Assembly (NCBI GenBank): GCA_946122785.1
Contig: CAMGYJ010000006.1
Location: 35,050,066 to 35,114,065, forward strand
Source: Linum tenue
Taxonomy: Eukaryota > Streptophyta > Magnoliopsida > Malpighiales > Linaceae
Direction: 5' to 3'
Length of the DNA: 64,000 nucleotides
Program-made: the position numbers and the translations under genes
The notes under the pieces: model-generated
The model's database searches: none
The model's input: the letters and a program-made list of their open reading frames with translations, nothing else
Told to the model about the DNA's origin: nothing
Part shown: positions 20,411-31,611 of the stretch, one piece after another
Position numbering within the stretch: position 1 is the first letter of the stretch
Layout: each line of letters opens with the position of its first letter

Positions 20411-22863
20411 TGATTCGGGCCTAATTGTACATGTTTTGCCCCTGTTTTACTTAGGCGTTTGTGCCAAATTCACTCCTAAAAGGTTGGTTTTGCGCTAGGT
20501 TCCTCGTGTTTTAGTTTTTTCAGGATTTAACAGGTGAAACCATCCTCGGAGTCGAAAGTTGGGCGAAAAGGATCGAAAACCGGGAGAAGAGGTGAAAAAG
20601 GGCCAGTTCACGGCTAACCAAGGAAGTTCACGGTCTTGCATGACCGTGAAGAAGAGCCCTTGACCGTGAATCGCGAGTCGTCCATAGCCAAAATGAAGGT
20701 TACTGACTCAAGGTGAGTTCACGATCACTAAGACTGTGAACGAAGGTTGTTGACCGTGAACAGAACGACGCGGTGCGTTTTGGCGCCCGCCTGCATTTCA
20801 CGGACGCGTTTCGTGGTTCACGGTCGTGAACTCAGCTCGTCTCTAGTTTAAATGATGAGCTGAAAGGAGAAGAGGGAAGAGATCCCATTTTGTGTGAAAA
20901 GCCTTTAACATTCTAGAGAGAGAAACACGAACCAAAGGTAGAAGAAGGCTTGCGTTTTGCTTCAAGGCAGATTTTGGGAAGATTTCCTCCAAGGAAAGCT
21001 CAACTCAAGGGCCAAGAAGACTGGAAGCATCCTCCAAGATGGTTTCCACCTCTTTCTCTTTTGTTTTTCCCACTTCTAGTATGGAGTAGACCTCCTTTCA
21101 CTTGGGTGTTGTGAAACTCTAACTCTGCCATGTAGTTTTCTTCTATGTGTATTGGATGATTGTCATTGGGTATTGTTCAATTTAATGATTGAGGCACTAT
21201 TTATCATGACTGTGCATGTTTGTGCTTAGCAACCTAGGGGTTGTGCATGTTTTGTGCTTAGCATCCTTAGGTTTGTGCATTTAGGTGCTTAGCAACCTAA
21301 GGATTGTGCATAATTGTGCTTAGCACCCTCAAGTTTGTGCATGTTGGTGCTAGCAATCTAATTAGCCACCTTAGCCTAGCTTAGAGAGGAAAATCCCCCT
21401 TCCAAGGGAGACTCAATCGAGTTAGTCTTCCTTCTGCTTTCTAAGCCACCTAACTAGGTTAAGTTAGGGCAACCCTCAATTAGGCCTGGTAACCGGTCGG
21501 TACCGGTATAACTGGTTACCGAATTGCCGGTTATTGGTATTACCGAAAGCCCTAGGTAGCTTCCGACTACCGGTACCGAGGAATTGTCGGTTAACCAGCT
21601 TACCGAATTTTCGGTAACGGTTATTGTTCCTGGTTATCCGAAAATCGGCAGCGATAGGGAGCCAGTCAATTTCATCAGCACCATCACAATGAGATTGTGA
21701 CGAAATCAGGCAGGGATTGTCCATGCAGATCGAGTTGGTGTTGCAGTGTTGTTCCCCTTTTGCTAGCAGATCTGGAATCAAGAGGAAGTGAGAGTGGCGC
21801 CAATCTGGAGATTCGGTGACCTAGGTTGAAGATGAAAGAGAGTGGGCACCATCTTGTCTCGGTGGCGGCTCAGGATCGGGAAACGAGATGGAGGGCGAGG
21901 CGGCGTGTGGGCAGTATCGATTCCCGGAGGCGACTCCGGATCTAGAATCTCGACGGACTGAGAACCACAACGATAGGGAGACAACAGCGAAGATGACTGA
22001 GGGAAGAGATGTTCGTCATCGACGATTGGGGATGAGGGAAGGCGAAGAGGGAAGGCGGCATCGCGGAGAGGCGCCAACAGAGTCGGCGTTGACGTCGGAC
22101 AGGGAAGGGGCCAAGGGAGAAACTCGACAGGGATGAGAGTCGGTGTTGATGTTTGGTCTACCGAATTTGAATGGGGTGGGTAACTTCGTCGGATTAGACC
22201 CCTTATTATACGAGTTTCCCTTACTTCCCGGTATCCGGTTTAACCGGATAACGCCGGTATTTACCGCCAGGGGGTTCGGTATACCGAGGCTCCATTTGTG
22301 GCCGCCGACAACCGAAACAAGCCGGTTACCGGTTAAACCGGATACCGGGAAACCGATTGTCACCCCTACCCTCAATGTTGACTTAAGCAAATCGGTTAAT
22401 TGCGATTAAACCGTCCAACCTTTGAGTTGAGTGAGGGAGTAAGTCAATTTCCGATTGTCTAAACCGAGAGGGTCTAGTGACACGGCCATTCATGCTTACC
22501 TCGGTTTAGCGATTAAGTTTGTGGTCTCCGACCATATATGCATCCCTCTGCGGTTCGCGATTACCGTGCCCAAAGCAATCGTTCCAATTTACATATCATG
22601 GTAGCAGTTAGGGAGGAGCGACACCCGAATGATCCTTCCACAAAAGAGTTTCCAAAACCATTTACCTTTGCCTTTTGTTATTTCAATTAACAAACCTTTG
22701 AACCAAAACTTTGTTGCTAGATAATGATTTCAACAACCGAAGTAGGGGTAGACGGACCAGCTTGGGTCGATATCTAAATACTTGCCTTATACTGCACCCG
22801 ACTAGAATTTAAAAACTTGGGCTCTAGATGGGGTTTTAATGTGGTGTAGTTTCGTGCGAGTCA
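20411..22863 (+). repeat. Athila-like Gypsy LTR (3' LTR) interrupted by a hAT
   Basis: Starts TGATTCGGGCC right after the polypurine tract and ends CGTGCGAGTCA. Without the 888-base hAT insertion and its duplication, the LTR is about 1.56 kb. It has the hairpin-forming TTCACGG motifs near 20610-20830, a run of imperfect GTGCATG.TTGTGCTTAGCA repeats at 21205-21360, and the GGACCAGCTTGGGTCGATA box near the end. Confidence 0.8.
21481..22368. mobile_element. Non-autonomous hAT element
   Basis: 888 bases with an 8-base duplication CCCTCAAT on both sides (21473-21480, 22369-22376). Termini are TAGGCCTGGTAACCGG and, on the other strand, TAGGGGTGACAATCGG. Subterminal regions are packed with CCGGTTACCGG/CCGGTA motifs. 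The GC-rich middle (21780-22140) has no recognisable protein; its frames look like chance. Confidence 0.85.
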
Positions 22864-23121
22864 GGCATGTTGTGTGTTGGTTGCTGAATAATGTGAGAAC
22901 TCTTGTTTTGCACCATCTTAATACAGTTGAATGTCGTTTGTGGTGTTTGCCATGATTACTTTGTTTTTGTCCATAGGTCGGTGTCAAATAACCATTGTGA
23001 TTCATTCGTTTTGTGCCCTATGAAATGCCTAAAAAATTTTGTTGACAAAGAGAAGTTGCAAGCTTACCTTGTTTTGTACTTGGTTTGCTTGGGGACAAGC
23101 AAACGCTCAAGTGTGGGGGAG
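22864..23121 (+). mobile_element. Gypsy internal 3' remnant with polypurine tract
   Basis: About 258 bases matching the last part of the internal region of the other units (GTGAGAACTCTTGTTTTGC, then TTGGGGACAAGCAAAC) and ending in polypurine tract GTGTGGGGGAG (23111-23121). Everything upstream of it has been deleted, so two LTRs are separated by only this tail. Confidence 0.75.
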
Positions 23122-24801
23122 TGATTTGGGTCCAATAATACACATTTTACCCCTCATTTATTGATAGTTTGGCTTTGCATTTCATCGTCCCTCAACATAT
23201 TTCATGCAAAGTTGTGCTTGTTTTCATACATTTCAGATCCTAGCACATATGGAGGTCAATAAGCGCAAATTTTTTTTCTTCTGAAAAACACGTGACAGTG
23301 AAGCGCAGGCGTCCAAGAATCAGCTGCAGTTCACGGCCGGGCATTGGAGTTCACGGCCTCTAAGGCCGTGAACTGGATCCACAAAACGTGAACAACGAGG
23401 CTTCTAGCGAGGTTTCAGAGGTTACTGACGACTAGGCAGTTCACGGTCTCTAAGACCGTGAACTTTGAGTGCAAATCATGAACCCTGGAGAGTGAAGCGT
23501 TGCGTTTTGGAGACGACAATGAGTTCACGAACGCGTTTAGGTGTTCATGGCAGTGAACTCAGCTCGATCTCAGTATAAAGGGAGAGCTAAAAGGAAGAAG
23601 AAAAAAGAGCTTCATTTTTAGGTTAGGTTTTCAATTTTCAGAATAAAGAGGATTCTAGTGAGAGGTTATGGTTTCTTCTAGAGGGAGAAAGTGCAAATCA
23701 AAGGAGGAAGAAGGAGCTTTGGGCTTGTTCCTAGCTAAAGGATTGAATATTTCTTTATCTCAAGGGTGCCTCAAGCAACAAAGGCGGGGGGGGGGGGGGG
23801 GGGGGAAGATTGGCATCACTTCATGGTTCTTTCTTCAACTTTTGTTGTTTTCACTTGTCTAGCTATGGAATAGCCTACCTACTAACTTGGGTGTTGTGAA
23901 TCCTAGTCTCTCTATGTGTTAGGATGTAAGAACATGAACCTATCGTGTTGATTGAGTGTTTTATATGATATTTGAGGTATTATTCTTGAATGATTGAGTG
24001 TGCTAGCTTTAACTCAACATTGGGTAAAATTGACCTAGAGGGTGTAAATCGCCTTTTTGTCCAATAGGAAGCTAGACTTCTTAGCCACTTGGGTAACCTC
24101 CTTTTGGTCGATTTAAGACCAAAATCTCATAGGGTCGTGATTCCACCGAGATTGGTCTCTCCGCGACCGGATTAAGTTCCGAGGGTTTGGTTTGCAATCC
24201 TTAGTCGGCTAGTCGAGAGGGTTAGGTTTCCTAGCCTATCATTGTCACCCTTAGCCGAAAGGTTAAGTGATTTAGCTTTCTAACTTGTTGGAACGATTCT
24301 CAATTAGCTAACTATGAGAGTTAGGGATCTTCTTGGTTGATCGGTGAAGAGGGCTAGGTTCCCTAGCTATGAATTGCATTCCTTGACCTAACGATTAAGA
24401 GAGCTAGTTCCCCTAGCTTAAATTTTTTGATTTTCCTTCATTGATCGACTAAGGGAGTTTTTCCCTAGCTAGTTGCACCCACCTCGTGGTGTATGAACAC
24501 GTCTTTCACACTAGAGCTTTGTTTGTCGCTTCTTAGCATGAGTAGGGGGAGCAATACCCAGGTGAAGTCCCCTCAAGTAGAATTCTCTACCATTTACTTT
24601 CCTTGCTTGTTTAGTTTGTAGTTTTCTTATTTTTAAACCCAAAAATTGTTAAGCTAGATAACAACTTAAGCGATTGAATTAGGTGTACATGGACCGGCCC
24701 GGGTTTGACAATTAAATACTTTCCTTATACTGCACCCGGCTAGAGTTAAAAAACTTGGGCTCTAGTAGGGATTAATTCGCGGTGTAGTTTCGTGCGAGTC
24801 A
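23122..24801 (+). repeat. Athila-like Gypsy LTR
   Basis: 1680 bases, TGATTTGGGTCC to CGTGCGAGTCA. It holds the TTCACGGTCTCTAAGACCGT-type hairpin near 23440 and a 20-base G run at 23786-23805. The central part (24080-24480) is rich in short GGTTAGG/CTAGCT repeats and more diverged than the other LTRs. Its end abuts a hAT transposase relic. Confidence 0.8.
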
Positions 24802-24825
24802 GAAAACCTAAACAACAAGTAATTA

Positions 24826-27800
24826 AGAGAGTTTTATAACTCACCACTTTCCAAATCCAAATTCTCTTCATCATCTTCCAAATTGTCAATCTCTCTGAAT
24901 CCAATATTTGGATACTTTATCCAACCCTCAGCACAAATCAATGCCTCCACCATGGTATCACTCAAAGAGAACCTGAAATGGACTGGGAATCCAACCGCCA
25001 CTGCTGAATGTTGCCTTTGAGGCAACAGAAGAGATGAGTACAACTAGGATATCCTTAGCCATTTCAGCAAGAATCAGATATATTCCAGAGTGTCGGAAAA
25101 ACCAACCCAAGATGTCAAACTTCGCATCATCACTCTCCTCATTGATACCATTAGTTTGACATTTCAGATAGATGTCAAACTCAGCAGAGCTACCTCCTGT
25201 TTCCTGCAGAAGTGCTTCCCTTTTCCTCTTCCTGAGTCTCTCCTCAAGCTCCTTAATCCTATCACCAACACCTTCAATAATACGCCCCAGGGGGAGGGTG
25301 TATGGTATCAAAGTCACGCAGCACAACGATCAATCCGAAGATTGATTGAAAAATCGAATCAAGAACAAAGTGTTCTTAATACGAAAATTGGATAAAACGG
25401 AAACAAAAGTGAATTCTTACATCTGGAAGAATGCACAATCATTATGGTGAAGCTTTCGATATAATCGAGCATGATCGCTCGATCAATAAGTAGGTCAGCA
25501 AGTTTTCATCGCAACCAAAACCCAAGAACAAGTTCGCAAACTTGAACAAACCAAACGGTTTCTTTTCGATTAATCAACTCTGTCTAACTATTACAACGAA
25601 AACTAGAAGGTATTTAAAGGCAAATAAACCTAACACAACCCTAATAGAACTAGGAAACAATTAAGGTAAAAGTATACACTAAAAAGGACACAAAAATCGG
25701 ATTTAAACTCTCTTTCTCCAAGCGCAAGTAAGGTGCCAGCAAACAGTCCAAACGCAGCTTTCGTACTAACTTCGCGCCTTTCGTTCGAGGCCTTCCAGAA
25801 CTCCAACCCTTCATCCAATTCCTTCCCTTTGTACATAAACATACCTAGTTTCATGTTGTGGAAGACTTTGGACTTGAATCACATCCATACTCCTCGAATT
25901 AAGCTCCAAAGTAGGCTTCACAAAACAGTTTCCAGACAACCATTTTCTGGCAGTTTTCCAGTTTTGAGGTAGCAACTTTGAGGCCTTGGAAACAACCTTA
26001 ATGAAATCATCTGGATCCACAAAGGATATCAATGGAAATATGGAAACTTTATCTACAAAACAAACCCTTAACCTTGAATTTCCACCAATCCAATTGAGAG
26101 AACCATACATCCAAAGTATGTACCCTGAACACGGATTTTGACTTAGCCAAATTCTGCCTTTCTTCTTCCCAACTTCGATAGCTTCTTTGTCAAGTAACTG
26201 TGACGTGAATAATGGGCAATTTGGGATCATATCATTTAACAGAACTACCACCAACAATGCTCTGATCAGTGGTAGGCTCAGATGCAGAGGATGGTGCTTT
26301 TGATACATACTTCCCCTTGTAAACCTCAAACATCTGGCGCATCTCCCTTTTAATTACCATCTCAATTTCTCCTCCCCTCACACCCCAATAAATTATTTCC
26401 AAAACCTCGGATACCAAATCAAGTTTAGTTCTAGGATCAAGCACACATGCTATATAAATTAAGTGATTCATCTTCATGTTCTTCTCATTCATAATACGTG
26501 TCTCAAACCAATACTTTTGTACATTTTCCTCAACCTTTTCTACCATCTTTCGGATATCTTCATGCGGAGCCTTCTTCAATTCCTCAATGATGTCATAAAC
26601 TGGAACAAGCTTCTTGAAGAAGAGATGGGTATTCACATATTTAGTTCTTGTACAATGAGAAGATAACACAGAAAATTAGAGTGAAACAAATAAAGATGGT
26701 CAAATAGTTAAAATAAAACAATCAATTCAAATTCCACCAACCTGATACTAGGAGGGTCAAGTCATTGAAGACTTTCAGATACTTCATCAACTTCCTAATC
26801 AACTGCCAATCTTGTTCAGTTGGAAGACCACCTCTTGAGTCAACATAATCTCTAAAGGAATGATTGTGTATATTTGAATACAAAGTTGTAAACACTCCAT
26901 CAAACCTTTCTGCTGACTCTTACATGATATATGTGGAGCTCCACCTGATTAGTACATCCAAAGACACCAATTTAGTTGACTCCACATTCATAAATTTTAT
27001 GGCAGTCTTGAACCTTGTCAACCTAGCTGGTGATGACCTCACCCATTTCACACAGTCCCGAACTCTATCCACAACACGTCAAGTCACTTTCAGTCCATCT
27101 TGTACCACCAGATTAATGATGTGTGCCACAAATCGAAACTGTAGAAACTTCTCATCCATCAAATCACACCCCCACTTCTTTACCTTCATTCTCATGCAAT
27201 CACTAGGAACATCATTTGAAGTTGCATTGTCCATGGTCATGCAAACCATATTCTTCACCTTCCACTCTTCTAGAACTCTTGCAAGCTTCTCTGCAATATC
27301 CTTTCCAGTATGACTTGTGATGGGAACAAAGGATATAACCTTCTTCTACAACTTCCAATCACTTCCAATAAAGTGAGCAGTTACACACATGCAATTCTTG
27401 TTGTTAGTATAAGTCCATGTATCCGTGGTGATTGAAACCATGCCTTTGCTCTTCGATTCAAAAAATCAATCAAATGCACCTTTTTATCCAAGAAGATATG
27501 GTAGAATTCATCTCTTATAGCTTTCCTCCCTAGTATATTAAACAGTGGCTGAACAACTATCATGAATTGCTTAAATCCTTCCCTCTCCACAAAGCGAAAT
27601 GACAACTTATCCATAATGATCATCATGGATAAGGCATATCTAGCTTTTGCCTGATCAAACTTCCATAAAACACTTACTTGACCACCACCTGTTTGCAAGT
27701 TCAAAACTGTCTGATCTTTTGCTGCTACCACATTAGCCAAACATGAATTCTTATGGTTATTCATTGCAGTGGTCCCATTTTTGGAAGGATGAGCTTTGAT

Positions 27801-28250
27801 GTGAGTCTGACTATGTATGAACTCTCCCATCGGATACTCATCAACCACCACCTTCTTAAGCACCTTCTTACCCTCCGTCAGCATCCATTTCTCTAAGCCG
27901 AAAGGACTTTTCTCTGAAGGAGGAGCAGCCGTGTCAACAAATGGAGTCTAAGCAGGTGTACTTCCACTATCGACAGGGGCGAGATTCGATGGTGTTGATT
28001 AAGATGGTGGAGCAGCTTCAACAGACACACTTCCTGAATGCCCACCAAGACCCCGGGTCTAAGCTGGAGTGACTGTGGCACCCGCACCACCACGACCTCG
28101 AGGAGCCGGAGGTCTCCCACCACGTCTGTGAGGAGCAGTCACAGCCATAGGGGGACCTCGTCCGACACATCCACCATGAGAAGCCGGAGGTCTCGCCCTA
28201 TAGAAACAATTACATAAATTGAGAAATTGAAACTCAATTATCAATTCAAA
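24826..28250 (-). pseudogene. hAT transposase (BED-finger/RICESLEEPER type), broken
   Basis: Reading right to left: a low-complexity Gly/Pro/Arg N-terminus (28244-28059); a BED-like region (27884-27700, IHSQTHIKAHPSKNGTTAMNN-type spacing); a catalytic-core region with TTDTWTYTNNKNCMCVT-like and VCMTMDNATSNDVP-like pieces in broken frames (27500-26900); the DUF4413-type segment NMKMNHLIYIACVLDPRTKLD (26669-26232); and the dimerisation tail MAKDILVVLISSVASKATFSSGG (25080-24958) followed by EALICAEGWI. It carries stops, frameshifts and an insertion at about 25298-26230. Plant hAT proteins of this class cut and paste DNA with 8-base duplications. This one cannot make an enzyme. Confidence 0.85.
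25298..26230. mobile_element. Unidentified insertion in the hAT relic
   Basis: The hAT protein similarity stops near 26232 and resumes near 25290. The intervening block starts after an AGGGGGAGGG purine run with TGTATGGTATCAAAGTC, which could be an LTR start or a primer-binding-like sequence, and contains a TTTAAATACC TATA-like box on the minus strand near 25612. The minus strand has an open frame (26329-25811) with KASKLLPQNWKTARKWLSG that I do not recognise. I found no flanking duplication, so the edges and class are uncertain. Confidence 0.35.
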
Positions 28251-28620
28251 GAAATTATAACTTATTCAAACAAGCATCATCAACTCACATTAGTTCATTA
28301 CATTTACAAGTTACACCTTCCACTCTTCAAAATCATCATTCATCTTTCATCGTCAACTCCAAAAGCACAATAATAATCAATTAATCTAAAATTCTACATC
28401 ATCATCAACTCACACAACCATTATCAATTCATCATCAACTCCCATTATCTTAAGATCATCATCAATCTAATTCAATCATCAATTCATCATCAACTCCCAT
28501 TAACAAGGAAAAAAACTTACATTATTGATGTGTAGGCCGAGGGGCTGTGGTGGAGATGCGAGACGAAGAGAGAGTTGGGCGGGACGGCGACTCGGTGAGA
28601 GAGTTGGCAGGGGTCACCGG
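28251..28620. other. Low-complexity AT-rich stretch and hAT flank
   Basis: Reiterated ATCATCAACTC/ATCAATTCATC units (28275-28500), then a GC-rich part continuous with 30718-30818 on the other side of the next insertion. No gene. Confidence 0.5.
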
Positions 28621-28832
28621 TAAGGATGACAACAAAACCCGAACCCACGGATACCCACCCAACCCAACCCGGTCAACGCGGGTAAAATCCGTGTCGAGGG
28701 GTTTTGGGCCAGGTTTGGGTTTAAACCCGTTCACTATTCACCAGGTTGGGCTGGGTTTGGGTTTAGGTAAACCCGGCCCATGGGTACCTGCTCACAACCA
28801 TATAATTATTTTTCTCGGTATATTTAATATTC

Positions 28833-30223
28833 GAGTTAATTGCATGGTTGGTCACTGAGATTACAAAAAACGTTCATGTTTGGTCACTTGAAATATTTAA
28901 ATCCATTGGTGGTACTTTACTTTAGTGAAACCGTTCACGTTTGGTCACTCTCCGTTAGTTGCCGTCCATCTCCGTTAATTAAGTCTGTTAAGTGATGACG
29001 TGGCGGACGGAATCGTCTAATCAGCCCTATTTAACCCAAAAATAGTGCGACAAGACCCGCCACATCACTGAGACCCGCCATGTCATTTGAACCAACCCAA
29101 CCCTCTAATCAGACCAGACCCAACCCGACCCGACCATTGAACTAACCTAACCACACAAATTAAATTCCTAATTTCTAAAACAGATCTCCACCTTCCCCCT
29201 TCTTCGATTATGTGGGCTTCCTTCATCCTCCCGACTTTCTTCCTCTTCCCCTCTGTTCGATATTTCACCGGCGACGGAGGGAAGGAGACGTCTGCTTGGA
29301 CTTCGGCCTCACCGCCGCCGTCTGCAACCCGAGCACGAGGTATTCCACTACTCTTCAATTCGTCTCCAACCCGCGCGCGACCTCTGCTCCTTCCACTTAT
29401 TACTACGTGAATTCCTTTGGGTTCGATCCGATTACCAAGAATTTCAAGGACTTGAACTCGTTGGGGATCCACGGGATGCAGGGGACGGAGTACAGAGTGC
29501 TCATCGTTGTCGGGACGACGTCGTGGAAAGCGCTGGAGAATGGGCCTCCTTACTTCCATCAGCGAGAAGCCTATGCTTTAACGGGGTAGTGTATTTCAGG
29601 AGCTGGGTCGGTTCGAGTAAGCGGGCGGAGGCGGTAATGGTGGCAGTTGATGTTCATGAAGAAAGTTTCAAGAAAATCCAACTCCACAGGGATGCACCAT
29701 CGGATGTTAATTCATCTTCTCTAGCAAAATTGGGAGGTTGCCTTGTTATAGCTAAGTTTGTTCAAGTTCAACAGGAGCCTAGGCTAAGCTTCTAGGAGTT
29801 GGACGATTCCTCTGGCAAAATCTGTTTTGGGTGGAGCGCAGCTTTTTGTTGACTGAATCGTCCGGCTCCATCCCTCCTTCGTCGCCGGTGAAAGCTGGAG
29901 ATTTGTTTAGAAATTAGGGATTTAATTTGGGTGGGTAGGTTAGTTCAAGGGTCGGGTCGAGTCGGGTTAGAGGATTGGGTTGGTCATATGACATAGCGGG
30001 GCGGGCCGCACTATTTTTGGGTTAAATAGGGCTGATTAGACGATTCCATCCGCGACGTCATCACTTAACGGACTTCATTAACGGTGATGGACGGCAACTA
30101 ACGGAGAGTGACCAAACGTAAACGGTTTCACTAAAGTAAATTACCACCAATGGATTTATATATTTCTAGTGACCAAACATGAACTCTTTTTGTAATCTCA
30201 GTGACCAACCATGCAATTAACCC
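28833..30223. mobile_element. Pack-MULE with F-box-associated gene fragment
   Basis: 1391 bases with very long inverted ends, about 340 bases each, starting GAGTTAATTGCATGGTTGG on the left and GGGTTAATTGCATGGTTGG on the reversed right. The target duplication is TTTAATATTC (28823-28832 and 30224-30233). The paralogous hAT at 43694 has the uninterrupted site (TTTATTATTCTAAACAAC near 43905), which confirms the edges. The ends carry no transposase; the middle carries a host-derived F-box-associated segment. Long inverted ends with 9-10 base duplications are the MULE pattern. Confidence 0.85.
29318..29830 (+). pseudogene. F-box-associated (FBA) domain fragment captured by the MULE
   Basis: Two adjoining frames, joined by a shift near 29585, read YYYVNSFGFDPITKNFK, then GTEYRVLIVVGTTSWKAL, then VVYFRSWVGSSKRAEAVMVA followed by FDVHEESF-type sequence (AVDVHEESFKKIQL). 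This is the N-terminal half of the F-box-associated interaction domain that follows the F-box in many plant SCF substrate receptors. The F-box itself and the C-terminal part are absent, so it is a captured internal fragment and not a working receptor. Confidence 0.75.
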
Positions 30224-30818
30224 TTTAATATTCTAAACAACTAATATTTTTTATGTTTGTGGAGACATGTCTAATTTTTTCTTTTTAATTGTGTAGAATG
30301 AAGTTGATGTTATCGAGTGGAGAGTGAAGAAACTTAATTGAAAGGAAAAAACTTTCAATTAATCATGTTATTTATGGATAATTTATGATTTGCTTCAATT
30401 TTCTTGAGTTTTCTAGATTGGTGTTGAACAATTTGTATAGTTAATTTGTGATTTGCTTGAATTTTCTAGAATGGTGTTTTATATATGGATAATTTGTATT
30501 GAGAGATTGATATTTGACTTTAATTTAGATAGGAACTTGTTATTGTAAATGTTTTACGACAAAAACCCGTGAGTACCCATGAACCTGCGGATACCCAGCG
30601 GGTTGGGTTTGAGTTTTTCAAACCCAGTGGATTTCACCCCGGGGTTTTTTCACGGATAAACCCATGGGTTTGGCAAAACCCGACCCAACCCGACCCACTG
30701 CCATCCCTAGTCGCCGGGGAGGGAGATGGAGGGGGAGGTCTGGCTGGGGTCGCCGGGGAGGGAGATTGCGGGTGAGGTCCCAGCGGGCGATTCGGAGGTG
30801 TTTGTTGGAGCCAGTGAT

Positions 30819-30941
30819 TGAAGTAAGGGTACACGGACCGGCCCGGGTTGATATTTAAACTTATTTATCCTGTAGTGCACCTGGCTAAGGTTTATACGTG
30901 GACCTTAGGCGGGATTTTATTGTGGTATTCGGGACGAGTCA
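30819..30941 (+). repeat. Last ~120 bases of an Athila-like 5' LTR
   Basis: GATTGAAGTAAGGGTACACG, then ACCGGCCCGGGTTGATA and TGTGGTATTCGGGACGAGTCA match the ends of the LTRs at 36356 and 42500. The rest of this LTR is missing; its left neighbour is hAT-related GC-rich sequence. Confidence 0.75.
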
Positions 30942-30945
30942 AGTT

Positions 30946-30967
30946 ATTAGCGCCGTTGCCGGGGATC
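30946..30967 (+). promoter_or_regulatory. Gypsy primer binding site
   Basis: ATTAGCGCCGTTGCCGGGGA lies four bases after the LTR end. It differs by one base from TGGCGCCGTTGCCGGGGA, the common primer site of Athila-type plant Gypsy elements, complementary to a host tRNA 3' end. Confidence 0.75.
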
Positions 30968-31019
30968 AACGGTCTGTTATCCTGAAAAAGCTGTTTGGTG
31001 TTAATCTAGTTATTAATTT

Positions 31020-31533
31020 GGGTTAATATTTTCGTATGACCTGAACTTTGACCAAAATAAACATCCTGGCCAATCTTTTCGATCTATAACATCTTGGCCC
31101 GAACTATACACCAAAATAAACAATTTGGCCAGATACGACTTTTGACCGTTAACTTGGATGGTCAAACGCGTTGACCGTTAGTCAACGCGCCATGTCACTG
31201 CCAAGTCATCATAAAATATTGAAAATAATTCACAATTTTGCACACATTCCCTAATTTTAGATTATTATAAATTAAAAAAATCATCTAATACCTTAGTTAA
31301 ACCAAAAATAAAAAATGAAAAAATTAAATATTTATCAGATCTTCTGACTTGGCAGTGACGTGGCGAGTTGACCGTTAGTCAACGCGTTTGACCGTCCAGG
31401 TTAACAGTCAAACATCGGGTTTGGCCAAATTGTTTATTTTGGTGTATAGTTCGGGCCAGGATGTTATAGATCGAAAAGATTGGCCAGGATGTTTATTTTG
31501 GTCAAAGTTCAGGTCATACAAAAATATTAACCC
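31020..31533. mobile_element. MULE-type MITE with long inverted ends
   Basis: 514 bases flanked by perfect 9-base duplications TATTAATTT (31011-31019, 31534-31542). Inverted ends of about 190 bases start GGGTTAATATTTTCGTATGACC / GGGTTAATATTTTTGTATGACC. The unique centre is about 130 bases with no coding frame. It sits in the untranslated leader of the Gypsy element, just after the primer binding site. Confidence 0.9.
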
Positions 31534-31611
31534 TATTAATTTCCAGCTTTGAAAGTGTGTGTGCTTTGCTTGTGCTAGACTTGGTGTGTTTTCCGATTGT
31601 GTGTAGGTGGT

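Larger units (their letters stand above)
28621..30709. mobile_element. Non-autonomous hAT element hosting a Pack-MULE
   Basis: Flanks are GTCACCGG (28613-28620) and GTCGCCGG (30710-30717), an 8-base duplication with one mismatch. Ends are TAAGGATGACAACAAAACCC and, reverse-complemented, TAGGGATGGCAGTGGGTCGG. It is a close relative of the hAT copy at 43694-44400 and is about 0.7 kb once the MULE at 28833-30223 is removed. Subterminal ACCCGACCC-type motifs are dense on both sides. No transposase. Confidence 0.85.

Noticed and set aside
21778..22409. Several ORFs of 80-124 residues in the GC-rich hAT middle
   Set aside because: Low complexity, both strands open at once, no motif; explained by high GC and CCGG-rich subterminal repeats.
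28275..28500. CRISPR-like or satellite array of ATCATCAACTC units
   Set aside because: Units are irregular, short and low-complexity with no spacers; simple-sequence drift in plant DNA.
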